The notes beneath the pieces were generated by a model, which was given only the letters and a program-made list of their open reading frames with translations, was not told the DNA's origin and did not search any database. Shown here in pieces: positions 8,630 through 16,417 of a DNA stretch of 64,000 bases; position 1 is the first letter of the stretch, and each line of letters begins with the position of its first letter. Made by a program: the position numbers and the translations under genes. The DNA is from an uncultured Porphyromonas sp. (GTDB taxonomy: Bacteria; Bacteroidota; Bacteroidia; Bacteroidales; Porphyromonadaceae): assembly GCF_938023125.1 (NCBI RefSeq), contig NZ_CALHDW010000017.1:248001-312000 (forward strand), written 5' to 3'.

Positions 8630-9436
8630 TTACTTAGAAGATTTTGAGTTGCGTACCACAGTCATAACGAGGGTTGAGACGGAGGTGACACTTCCCACAA
8701 GGCTAAGCCATACCCCAACGTTATTATTTTGGTTTATCTCACTCATCTGTATTTTGGTATTGTTGGGATTCACAAATACCACATCATTTTGTGCCAGATA
8801 GAAACAAGGGGATCGGAAGACCTCTTTAGACCGCAAGTCGTGCGTATAGATCTCTCGCTTGCCATTGGCTTCACGCACCACTATTACGTTGTCTCGCCGG
8901 CCATAGATTGTCATATCCCCGGCCATCCCAATAGCATCAAAAAGGGTAACTCGCTCATTGTCGATTGTATAGCTACCGGGGCGAGCCACTTCTCCCAAAA
9001 CGGTTATCTTAAAGTTCTGAAAACTAATGGTCACGATAGGCTCTTTGATATAGTTTCCGGCGACAAGCTCTCGCGAGATCTTATCAATAAGTTGCTGTTT
9101 TGTAAGCCCGGAAGCATTTACTTTCCCCAGAAGAGGGAAGGTAATCGTACCATCAGTGCCCACCAAATGGCCCTGCAAGTATTGTACCCCTATACCACGA
9201 CCTACCGACGAGGTATAGCTCACCATCGGCAAATTGAAGGGGGCGGATAACTCCGGATTCTTTGAATTTACAGTAATAGATAGCAGGTCACCGGGTTGTA
9301 TTGTAGGCTCCAGGCGAGTATAAGCGGCACTCTCAATGCTATCGAGATCTTGTAGATAAAGTACATTCTTTGCCGAGCGACAAGAGGCTGTCAAGAGCAA
9401 CAGCAGTACAACGGATAGTATATCTAATCTCTTCAT
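8630..9436 (-). CDS. wza: Wza-like polysaccharide export lipoprotein
   Basis: The protein is 268 residues with a lipoprotein signal (ILSVVLLLLLTASC) and a Poly_export domain beginning QPGDLLSITVNSKNPE. SLBB-type segments follow (VTISFQNFKITVLGEVARPG; VTLFDAIGMAGD), and a C-terminal hydrophobic helix (VWLSLVGSVTSVSTLVMTVV). It forms the outer membrane channel that works with the Wzc-like kinase encoded next. The frame is open to 9490, but the upstream codons overlap the promoter region. The ATG at 9436 (MKRLDILSVV) gives a proper lipoprotein signal peptide. It is the first gene of the three-gene operon. Confidence 0.92.
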   Translation of the reverse strand: MKRLDILSVVLLLLLTASCRSAKNVLYLQDLDSIESAAYTRLEPTIQPGDLLSITVNSKNPELSAPFNLPMVSYTSSVGRGIGVQYLQGHLVGTDGTITFPLLGKVNASGLTKQQLIDKISRELVAGNYIKEPIVTISFQNFKITVLGEVARPGSYTIDNERVTLFDAIGMAGDMTIYGRRDNVIVVREANGKREIYTHDLRSKEVFRSPCFYLAQNDVVFVNPNNTKIQMSEINQNNNVGVWLSLVGSVTSVSTLVMTVVRNSKSSK

Positions 9437-9500
9437 TCCTTTATATTCATCAAAACGAACCGACCACAAGACTTGGGATACGGCATACAATCTTCGGCTA

Positions 9501-9508
9501 CAAAGGTA
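9501..9508 (-). promoter_or_regulatory. -7 box of the capsule operon
   Basis: TACCTTTG on the minus strand matches TAnnTTTG and lies 64 bases before the wza-like start. No promoter box was seen between the three capsule genes, so it probably drives all of them. Confidence 0.65.
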
Positions 9509-9687
9509 GTTTTTTTCTTAGATAAAGTAGCGCTCCTGCCACTTTCTCTAAGAGGGGATCTCTCCTCAGCAATAGATCAATCTTAAACGGAGTACACACT
9601 AGAATCTTTAGGAGTCGAAGCTGGTTCTCACCTCCCCTCCCGCCCCAAAAAGGAGAGAAAATCAGCCAAGAAGACGACAAAAAGAGA

Positions 9688-10824
9688 CTACTTCTTTTTC
9701 CTCTTTAGCCACTTAGGCAAGAGACCGCTCCTCCCCTCTCGGGTTGAATGAGAGCGAGCGGCCGAGCCGGGCACGTAGTCGTGGCGGAATATGTTGAGTA
9801 GCAGAATCAGAAGCGAGAGAAGAAGGGGGCCAAAAATCACACCCCAGAACCCGAAGATACTTACCCCAAAAATAACCCCAAAGACAGTCACAAGGGGATG
9901 AATATCCGCAAGTGACTTCTGCAGCAGGAAGCGAATTACATTATCAATCCCCCCGATGACAAAAAATCCATAAATCAGAAGTCCTACACAAGAGCCCCAA
10001 CTCCCCGCAAAGCCTAGAGCAAGAGCGAGAGGTACGTAAACGACCATAGTACCCACCATGGGGATGATGGTAGCGAAGGCGGTGAGCACAGCGTAGAACA
10101 ACGCTCCCTCTATACCAAAGAAGAGATAGCCGAGATAGGCAAATCCGCCTTGCACGATAGCGAGCAGGGGAATACCCACAGCGTTGGCTGCAATGATGCG
10201 CTGAGTCTCAGACACCAAGATGCGTTTATTTTCTTCTGTAAAGGGGAGTAGCTCTCGGATGGCCGTCTCGAAATACTCTCGCTCGTAGAGCATATAGTAG
10301 AGCACAAAGAGCAGTACAACGCTATTGACCACGAGAGAATAGACCCCGACAACAATCTTTGTTGTAAAGGCTTGCCCCATCTTAGTAAGGGCCGGGAGCA
10401 CCTGATCGACAAAGAATCCGTCCCGTTTTATAAAGTCCACACCAACCCAGTCTTTGGCCTCATCTACCCATTGTACCGCTTGATGGTACCATTGATTCAG
10501 ATCGATCTCAGTGTGTGTAAAGAGGTCTATCAGCATAGACGCAATACCGGCAAGCGGGAGCAGGAAAAGGAAAAGCGTCTCGAGAATAAGAATAAAGGCA
10601 GCTAATCCACGAGGGAAATGCCACTTCTTAGTGAGGAATCTCATCTGCCCTCGCAAGGCTGAAAACAGCGTAATAGCCCCTAAGAATCCACTCAAGTAGG
10701 GCAGGGCCTCTCGTCCAAAAATAAGCGTAAGCAATAGGATAGGCAACAAGATTGCCCACATAAAAACGGATCGATTGGCAGAAGGACTAAGACCTTTGAA
10801 GCCTTCTTGAGGACTTGATTCCAT
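9688..10824 (-). CDS. AI-2E family transporter
   Basis: The 378-residue membrane protein has about eight hydrophobic segments and the family layout: N-terminal helices, a central amphipathic region around 95-160, then a hydrophobic block. That block includes PLLAIVQGGFAYLGYLFFG and FGVIFGVSIFGFWGVIFGPL, the conserved C-terminal G-rich helix of PF01594. The C-terminus is highly basic (LPKWLKRKKK). The family contains exporters of diverse solutes and the substrate cannot be read from sequence. It is the third gene of a leftward operon with LysE-type and YeiH-type transporters (gap 15 bases). Confidence 0.85.
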   Translation of the reverse strand: MESSPQEGFKGLSPSANRSVFMWAILLPILLLTLIFGREALPYLSGFLGAITLFSALRGQMRFLTKKWHFPRGLAAFILILETLFLFLLPLAGIASMLIDLFTHTEIDLNQWYHQAVQWVDEAKDWVGVDFIKRDGFFVDQVLPALTKMGQAFTTKIVVGVYSLVVNSVVLLFVLYYMLYEREYFETAIRELLPFTEENKRILVSETQRIIAANAVGIPLLAIVQGGFAYLGYLFFGIEGALFYAVLTAFATIIPMVGTMVVYVPLALALGFAGSWGSCVGLLIYGFFVIGGIDNVIRFLLQKSLADIHPLVTVFGVIFGVSIFGFWGVIFGPLLLSLLILLLNIFRHDYVPGSAARSHSTREGRSGLLPKWLKRKKK

Positions 10825-10839
10825 ATACTTTAGGATTAT

Positions 10840-11898
10840 CTAGACAATAAGTTTTACCAAAAAATAACCACCTACCGTAAGCCAAACATAGAGTACGGCA
10901 GCGAGAGCAAAGGGCTTAAATCCCGCCTCACGGAAGCGAGCAAATACGGCATCTGTACCAATAGCCGCCATGGCCATAGTGAGCATAAAGTCGTCTACCC
11001 CGCGAATAATGCTGCGCACAGAAGCATAGGTATCTTCTAATCCGTAGCTAGCGGCCCAGGATAGGAGGAGTGTATTGAGCCCAATAATGATAAGGAACCA
11101 AACGGCAAACCAAGGGATAGCAATGCGTTTTGTAGCCCGAGTCTCTCCTTTGTTTCCCTTTTGGAAGAACATCCCCAGCACAATAAGCACGGGGGCCAGG
11201 AGTATTACTCGTATCATTTTGGCAATGGTGGCCGTACCGGCAATGTCAAAGGCACTTGCCACACTAGTTGCCTGCATAGCAGCTCCCGCACCCGCTACAT
11301 GAGCGACCTCGTGCAGAGTAGACCCGGTATATACCGCAACTTGGGCATCGGTCATATCGTAAACTCCTAATTGATAGAGGACGGGATATAGAAACATCGA
11401 GAGCGTTCCAAACAAAACCACCGTAGAAACTGCTACCACCGTTTTGGCAGAATTGGCACCCACAACCGGCTCACTAGCCAGTACAGCTGCAGCCCCACAG
11501 ACGGCACTCCCCGCAGAGGTTAGCATAGAAGTCTCCCTATCTAGACGGAGCCAACGCCCCACCATTGCCCCTAGCAATAGGGTAGAAGAAACCACGATTG
11601 TATCGACTAAGAGCGTAGCCCAGCCTGCTGCCCACACATCCGAGAGCGTAAGTCGGAAACCATAAAAGACAATCGCAAGGCGTAAGATGCGCTTCCCTAC
11701 GAATTTTAATCCGGGAGTCATCCCCTCGGGCAGACGGCTCCGTATCGTATTGGCTAGGATAAGACCAAGCACAATACCAATGATCAAAGGAGATAGGTGT
11801 AGTGTGGTAATAAAAGGGATCTTAGCAAGGCAAACGGCAATTGCAGCTAATGCAATCGTCAGCAAAACCCCAAGGTAATAATGCCAATTACGTTGCAT
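10840..11898 (-). CDS. YeiH/UPF0324 family membrane protein (putative sulfate-exporter-like)
   Basis: The protein is 352 residues with about ten membrane segments. Diagnostic family segments are LSPLIIGIVLGLILANTIRS near residue 36, LRLAIVFYGFRLTLSDV and SAGSAVCGAAAVLASEPVV. STLHEVAHVAGAGAAM and the TDAVFARFREAGFKPFALA end also fit. These match the conserved-hypothetical-698 (YeiH) family, proposed to export small anions. Substrate is unknown. It sits 13 bases after the LysE-family gene and 15 bases before the AI-2E gene. Length is normal for the family. Confidence 0.88.
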   Translation of the reverse strand: MQRNWHYYLGVLLTIALAAIAVCLAKIPFITTLHLSPLIIGIVLGLILANTIRSRLPEGMTPGLKFVGKRILRLAIVFYGFRLTLSDVWAAGWATLLVDTIVVSSTLLLGAMVGRWLRLDRETSMLTSAGSAVCGAAAVLASEPVVGANSAKTVVAVSTVVLFGTLSMFLYPVLYQLGVYDMTDAQVAVYTGSTLHEVAHVAGAGAAMQATSVASAFDIAGTATIAKMIRVILLAPVLIVLGMFFQKGNKGETRATKRIAIPWFAVWFLIIIGLNTLLLSWAASYGLEDTYASVRSIIRGVDDFMLTMAMAAIGTDAVFARFREAGFKPFALAAVLYVWLTVGGYFLVKLIV

Positions 11899-11911
11899 CG
11901 TCAGAGAGGAA

Positions 11912-12547
11912 TTAAGTGAACTTAATCAAGCACATAGCTAGCCCAACAAAAGAGATTCCGATAAAAACAAGGGCCAATATCTTATTGAAGATCCTCAGGC
12001 CTCCCACCGACACATTCTCTTTGAGGCGCAATACAAGGTAGGTAATTACAAACCACCAAGAGATCGCACCCAGCGCTATTGAGAGCATTGCCACCACAAA
12101 GTGCCATCCCAAAGTAGGCGTATCGGGCACAAAATTGTAGCGGCTATAAAAGGCCATATACACGAAAGCAATAAGCGGGTTGCCCAAGGCAAAGAAAAAG
12201 GACGAAGTCATCAACTTCCAGGCACTTTTACTCTTTCCATCGTCCACCACATCGTAACTCGGGAGAGAGAAATACATATGAATACCAAAAGCGAGCACCA
12301 CAAGGCTTCCGAGAATCTGCAAAAAGAACTCGTATCGGTAGATAAAATCGAGTACCATCGTGATCCCTTTGTAGGAAGCGGCAGCATAGAGCAAATCGCT
12401 AATCATGGCTCCTACGCCCGTGATCAACCCCTCTCTACGCCCACGATGTAGCGTACGACGCACACAGAGCACCCCCACGGGACCCATAGGTGCAGAGACC
12501 AGAACCCCGATTAAGAAACCTAGTACTATCGTCGTTAGCAACCACAT
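11912..12547 (-). CDS. LysE/RhtB-family amino acid exporter
   Basis: The protein is 211 residues with five or six membrane segments. The N-terminal motif GVLVSAPMGPVGVLCVRRTL is the family fingerprint (PGP..L....... G...G). FFFALGNPLIAFVYMAFYS in the second half corresponds to the usual NP...F segment. These proteins export amino acids, which fits a peptide-fermenting cell, but the substrate is not readable. It is the first gene of the LysE-YeiH-AI-2E operon, with a -7 box 56 bases upstream. Confidence 0.85.
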   Translation of the reverse strand: MWLLTTIVLGFLIGVLVSAPMGPVGVLCVRRTLHRGRREGLITGVGAMISDLLYAAASYKGITMVLDFIYRYEFFLQILGSLVVLAFGIHMYFSLPSYDVVDDGKSKSAWKLMTSSFFFALGNPLIAFVYMAFYSRYNFVPDTPTLGWHFVVAMLSIALGAISWWFVITYLVLRLKENVSVGGLRIFNKILALVFIGISFVGLAMCLIKFT

Positions 12548-12602
12548 TATATTTTCTCTCCGAAGGAAAACTCTTTCGTCACAAGCCCTCCGCTATTCCC
12601 TA

Positions 12603-12610
12603 CAAAGATA
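12603..12610 (-). promoter_or_regulatory. -7 box of the three-transporter operon
   Basis: TATCTTTG on the minus strand matches TAnnTTTG, with a TTTG about 16-18 bases further upstream that could serve as the -33 element. It lies 56 bases before the LysE-family start. Confidence 0.6.
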
Positions 12611-12678
12611 AGCAACTCACACTAAACAAAGCCTATCTCTCTCCCAAAAACAAAGAAATTACGGAAGTAGACTCGCCT

Positions 12679-14199
12679 CTAAAGAGAGGACCTCTTACCC
12701 GTAGAGAGCATACTTAGAGCTGCGAACTCAATTTTGTGGGGTTGCTCCGCTCGAGAGAGCCTGGGCTTGATCCATGCAGAAAGCGCCTCAGCCGTGAGAT
12801 GAGAATCCGTAGAAAGCTCTACACGTGCGGCCAGCACGCTACCAAACTCGGGGTGCGGGGTCGTATACACTTGGGCAGCAATTACCTCGGGATGACTCTC
12901 TATCACACGCTCCACTACCTCCGGATAAACATTTTCTCCGCCACAGACGGCCATCCTATCGACTCGCCCCCGGTGGAAATAGGATCCCTCCTTACTGCAC
13001 CACACCCGATCTCCGGTTGCCTGCCAGCTGTTGCGCCTAGCCTGCATGGCCCAGCGCGACGAAACCCACAGCTCCCCTACTCCATCTGCATCCGAGTTGT
13101 GCACCCTACATCTTACCCCACGGATAGGGAATCCCAAGGTTGTCTCCTCGGGATAGGCATCCAGAGCCTGAGGAGTTGCGAGAAGAAAGAATCCGGCTTC
13201 TGAGGTGCCATAGAGATTATAAATGATGGGAGCAACCTCCCGATGCACTCGCTCTACAAGCTTGCGGTCGAGACGATCCCCTCCAGAAATAACACAACGC
13301 AGACTCTTCATCTTACTTGCTGCCTGAGGCAAAAGCATCATACGAGCCAGCATCACAGGCACTATTGGCAAAACATCCACTCCGTAGCGTTCAATCCCCT
13401 CCAACGCCTCCTCAGCACGAAAACGGCGGGTGAGCCAGACCCGTTTTCCCATCACCCAAGCGACGAACAAGGTGGCCAAACCAAAGCCATGAAATAGGGG
13501 TAAAGCAAGGTAGGTTGTACTCCCCCGATGAATCCCAATCGACCGAATGAGGGCAAGCAAAGGCGGTAAGAAATTGACCGCAGAAGGGCGACGATCGGCA
13601 GATTTGTAACTACCACTTGATCCGCCCGTAAGCACAGAGAGTTCGGCGCCTCGGCCAATACGGGGTAAAGAGCGGTGAGACTTTCCGTTATCTTCCGAGC
13701 GCACTCTACCCAGCTCTTCCGTGGTAAGGAGGGGCATGGGCGCTTCTTTGCCAGAAAAATAACGCTGACGAAACTCCTCATCCAGGATCAAAAGATCATA
13801 CTTCCGCCCCTCTAGGAAGCGCTCCAACTGCTCTTCACTCATATCGGTATTGAGTAGATAGGCTCCAATCCCCAAGCGGGAGAGAGCCGGTAAAAGAAGA
13901 GCCAACTCTAGGTGATTGCGACAGAGAAGAGCGACTCGCCCCCCTCGCTTGCAATACCCCTTCTCTTGAAAACGACGAGCCAGACGCAGAGACTCTTGGT
14001 AGAGTTGCCTATAGGTCAGAGCCCCCCCCTCGTAGAGGAGTGCTTCTCGCTGAGGATAAATGGTAGCAGCATACCCGAGGAGCGTCATAAGGGAGACCCC
14101 ATCTCGCCAAAAAGCCCGCACCCATGCAATAATCCCCCGAGGGGTAATAAAATGCAATTGACGGAGAGCCGCAGAGAGGGAATAGGTTGGTTGGTGCAT
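12679..14199 (-). CDS. AMP-binding acyl-CoA synthetase-like protein
   Basis: The 506-residue protein has the adenylate-forming fold. An N-terminal segment has YPQREALLYEGGALTYRQLY, the central motif is YNLYGTSEAGFF, the hinge region is ATGDRVWC then HRGRVDRMAVCGGENVYP, and the C-terminal catalytic lysine is in LSTGKRSSL at the very end. The phosphate-binding loop reads LTGGSSGSYKSA instead of the common TSGTTGxPK, which is unusual. It would activate a carboxylic acid (possibly a fatty or aryl acid) with ATP. It lies 18 bases after an SDR gene and is probably co-transcribed. No acyl carrier protein or thioesterase is adjacent. Confidence 0.8.
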   Translation of the reverse strand: MHQPTYSLSAALRQLHFITPRGIIAWVRAFWRDGVSLMTLLGYAATIYPQREALLYEGGALTYRQLYQESLRLARRFQEKGYCKRGGRVALLCRNHLELALLLPALSRLGIGAYLLNTDMSEEQLERFLEGRKYDLLILDEEFRQRYFSGKEAPMPLLTTEELGRVRSEDNGKSHRSLPRIGRGAELSVLTGGSSGSYKSADRRPSAVNFLPPLLALIRSIGIHRGSTTYLALPLFHGFGLATLFVAWVMGKRVWLTRRFRAEEALEGIERYGVDVLPIVPVMLARMMLLPQAASKMKSLRCVISGGDRLDRKLVERVHREVAPIIYNLYGTSEAGFFLLATPQALDAYPEETTLGFPIRGVRCRVHNSDADGVGELWVSSRWAMQARRNSWQATGDRVWCSKEGSYFHRGRVDRMAVCGGENVYPEVVERVIESHPEVIAAQVYTTPHPEFGSVLAARVELSTDSHLTAEALSAWIKPRLSRAEQPHKIEFAALSMLSTGKRSSL

Positions 14200-14217
14200 A
14201 TAGGGATAGAAGAGATA

Positions 14218-15072
14218 TCAGTGAGACATGCGTCGGTAGACATAGGTTACGAGCCCACGAAAGAGGGAAGACAAAGGAGAAGAGAGTCGAGCCCACCAAG
14301 GAGCATAAGAAGATCTCCGTCCAACGGCCAAGCGGATAAGCCGAGTAGCCGCCTCCTCCGCGGTGTAGCCGGGGAGATGGACGTAGCGAGGATTAACGTC
14401 GGCCATGGAGGTATGTACAAGGGGCATGTAGGCAATGCGTACGCGCACTCCACGCAAAGCCCACTCCTCACGAGCTGTACGCAACCAAATATCCGCAGCC
14501 CCCTTTGAGGCATGATAGGCTGCCCAATGGGGAGCAGGAGGGTACAATAGACTTACCGAGGAGGTATAAACGACTACTCCCCGAGCCGCTGCGAGGGCCG
14601 GATAGAGAGCCTGCGCTAGGTAGACCATGGCACGGTAGTTTAGATCAATCGTACGATCAAAGTCGTGTAACCGATCTTGAGAGTCTTCCAAAGAGCGGCA
14701 AATCGACTTTCCGGCATTGGCGAAGAAATAATCCACTCGAGGGTAACGCTCCGCAAGAGTACGGCAGAGAGCAGCAAGAGCCTCTCGCTCTCGAAGGTCT
14801 ACAGCGTAGCACTCCGCTGATGCTCCCAAAGCCTCCACCTCCTGAGCAAGTTGCAGCAATTCGGACTCCGAGCGAGCCACCAAAACGAAATGCCCCCGAT
14901 AGGATTGCAGCAGACGAACAAGGGCCGCTCCGATCCCTCTCGAAGCCCCCGTTACCACTACAATGCGCTGAGCAAACCTCCTTTGCAACAAGGAAGAGGA
15001 CAGCCCCCATGAGGGGTACAACAATCTTTTAATCCATCGGGCCATACACTCCATCAAGGCACATAAAAGCAT
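14218..15072 (-). CDS. Short-chain dehydrogenase/reductase
   Basis: The 284-residue protein has a classical SDR core. The nucleotide-binding motif is VTGASRGIGAAL near residue 40, with FFANAGKS (NAG motif), a catalytic serine in YTSSVSLL and YHASKGAADIW (YxxxK). A short hydrophobic or basic N-terminal extension precedes the core (MARWIKRLLYPSWGL). It reduces or oxidises an unknown carbonyl substrate with NAD(P)H. Pairing with the acyl-activating gene downstream suggests lipid or fatty-acyl metabolism, which is inference. The first ATG at 15072 was kept; ATGs at 15054 and 15045 are possible. A promoter box lies at 15129-15136. Confidence 0.85.
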   Translation of the reverse strand: MLLCALMECMARWIKRLLYPSWGLSSSLLQRRFAQRIVVVTGASRGIGAALVRLLQSYRGHFVLVARSESELLQLAQEVEALGASAECYAVDLREREALAALCRTLAERYPRVDYFFANAGKSICRSLEDSQDRLHDFDRTIDLNYRAMVYLAQALYPALAAARGVVVYTSSVSLLYPPAPHWAAYHASKGAADIWLRTAREEWALRGVRVRIAYMPLVHTSMADVNPRYVHLPGYTAEEAATRLIRLAVGRRSSYAPWWARLSSPLSSLFRGLVTYVYRRMSH

Positions 15073-15128
15073 AGGCCGCTCTGCTCCTCTTGGGATGCAC
15101 GGGCCACCTATGCTATAAATCCTAAGTC

Positions 15129-15136
15129 CAAAGGTA
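15129..15136 (-). promoter_or_regulatory. -7 box for the SDR-acyl-CoA synthetase pair
   Basis: TACCTTTG on the minus strand matches TAnnTTTG. It directly abuts the stop codon of the upstream leucine-rich-repeat gene (15137) and lies 56 bases before the SDR start. Confidence 0.6.
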
Positions 15137-16384
15137 TTACAAAGTCACCTTTATGGTCACAGGTTCTTTGCCCTCAGCCTCTACAACCACGAGGTAATTA
15201 CCCGAGGCAAGTGCAGCCGAGAGAGAAACCGTACCATAGGGCAAAGATTGAGTGGACAAGCGCTTTCCCTCAAGAGTATAGAGAGTTGCCGCATAACCAC
15301 TAGCGGGGGTAACAACCCATATTTTCCCCTCATAGGTAAAAGCATATGGGGTGCTAGACGAGGTGGTTTCTTCCAACGCTTTCTCACATCCGGTAGCATC
15401 CCCCTTCTGGTCTATTACCCAATTGTTTTCTTCTGCGAGGCTACTTTTGGCAGTCTTGGCACCGGGGTTGTTCTTTACAAGAAGATCTTTTCCAACAGTG
15501 ATTTTCTGCGCCTTTTTGGGGAGGGCTCGGTAGAGATCATCAAGAGCACACGCATCCATCTTGTTGTTTGTGAGGTCTACAATGGCCAATGACGAGTTGT
15601 CCTTTGCTTTTACTTCGAGCAATTCATTCCCATCAACCTCTAGTTTAACGAGGGAAGAAAGACCCGAAATATTAATGTTGGTCAGCTGGTTTCCCTTTGC
15701 CTTTATCGTCTTGAGTTTGGGGCAAACAGAGAAGTCAATGCTCCCCGCAAGGCTGTTTTTACTGCATTCTAGGCTTTCCAAATCCTCCAATTTGGAGAGA
15801 TCTAGCGTCGTAAATTCATTATCTCTGATACTAAAATTGCGGAGATTAGGACAGTGTTGTAGACTAAAGGATTTCAGTCCACAGCCATCCAGACGAAGAT
15901 CTTCCAATTTCTTGAAGTACGTTCCATACATATCTTCGAGCTTATTACGAGAGAGATTTAGATAGGTCAAATTGGGGCATTGTTCAAGCGCAATCCACGA
16001 GAGCTTGTTGTCGGGAGCAGAGAATTCGGAAATGTCACTTATACCTGCGAATTCTATGCGTGTAAGCGACAACCCTGCAACGGATAGCGAGGTGATGGCA
16101 TCTTTGTCGAAATAATAAATCACAATGCGCCCCGTGGAGGTTGTACCCGATAGCTCGCCTCCGGCTTCGGCCACTTGCTCCGGGGTGTAGTCTTTTTGTA
16201 CTTCGCCCCATTTGATCTTAATGGGCTTGATCGTTTGCATCGTCAAGGTCAGTTCGTCCGTTTTATTCTCTGTGGTGAGAATGATAGCCAAAGGGGCCTC
16301 GGGGTATTGTGCCCAACTTTTTGAGATACATCCAAGGGCAAATAGCCCGAAGATAAGTGATAAGAGTACTTGCTTTTTCATCAT
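15137..16384 (-). CDS. Leucine-rich-repeat protein with type IX secretion sorting domain
   Basis: The 415-residue protein has a signal peptide (LLSLIFGLFALGCISKSWAQ) and an N-terminal domain of about 90 residues. Roughly eight to ten Bacteroidetes-type leucine-rich repeats follow (for example CPNLTYLNLSRNKLEDM and CPKLKTIKAKGNQLTNI). The last ~75 residues are a T9SS C-terminal domain: ATLYTLEGKRL, then ASGNYLVVVE and a final beta strand EPVTIKVTL. It should be exported across the outer membrane and anchored on the surface, with the C-terminal domain removed. The function is probably adhesion or ligand binding. It lies 33 bases after a paralogous lipoprotein and shares its AKSSL...NNW-like repeat cap. 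Confidence 0.85.
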   Translation of the reverse strand: MMKKQVLLSLIFGLFALGCISKSWAQYPEAPLAIILTTENKTDELTLTMQTIKPIKIKWGEVQKDYTPEQVAEAGGELSGTTSTGRIVIYYFDKDAITSLSVAGLSLTRIEFAGISDISEFSAPDNKLSWIALEQCPNLTYLNLSRNKLEDMYGTYFKKLEDLRLDGCGLKSFSLQHCPNLRNFSIRDNEFTTLDLSKLEDLESLECSKNSLAGSIDFSVCPKLKTIKAKGNQLTNINISGLSSLVKLEVDGNELLEVKAKDNSSLAIVDLTNNKMDACALDDLYRALPKKAQKITVGKDLLVKNNPGAKTAKSSLAEENNWVIDQKGDATGCEKALEETTSSSTPYAFTYEGKIWVVTPASGYAATLYTLEGKRLSTQSLPYGTVSLSAALASGNYLVVVEAEGKEPVTIKVTL

Positions 16385-16417
16385 GAAAAATGTTTTATAG
16401 AGTATGACTATTTGTGT

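Noticed and set aside
9640..9680. Possible sixth copy of the 80-bp repeat (GAAAATCAGCC)
   Set aside because: Only one short segment resembles copy E. The GGGCAGAAA units and the 80-bp spacing are missing.
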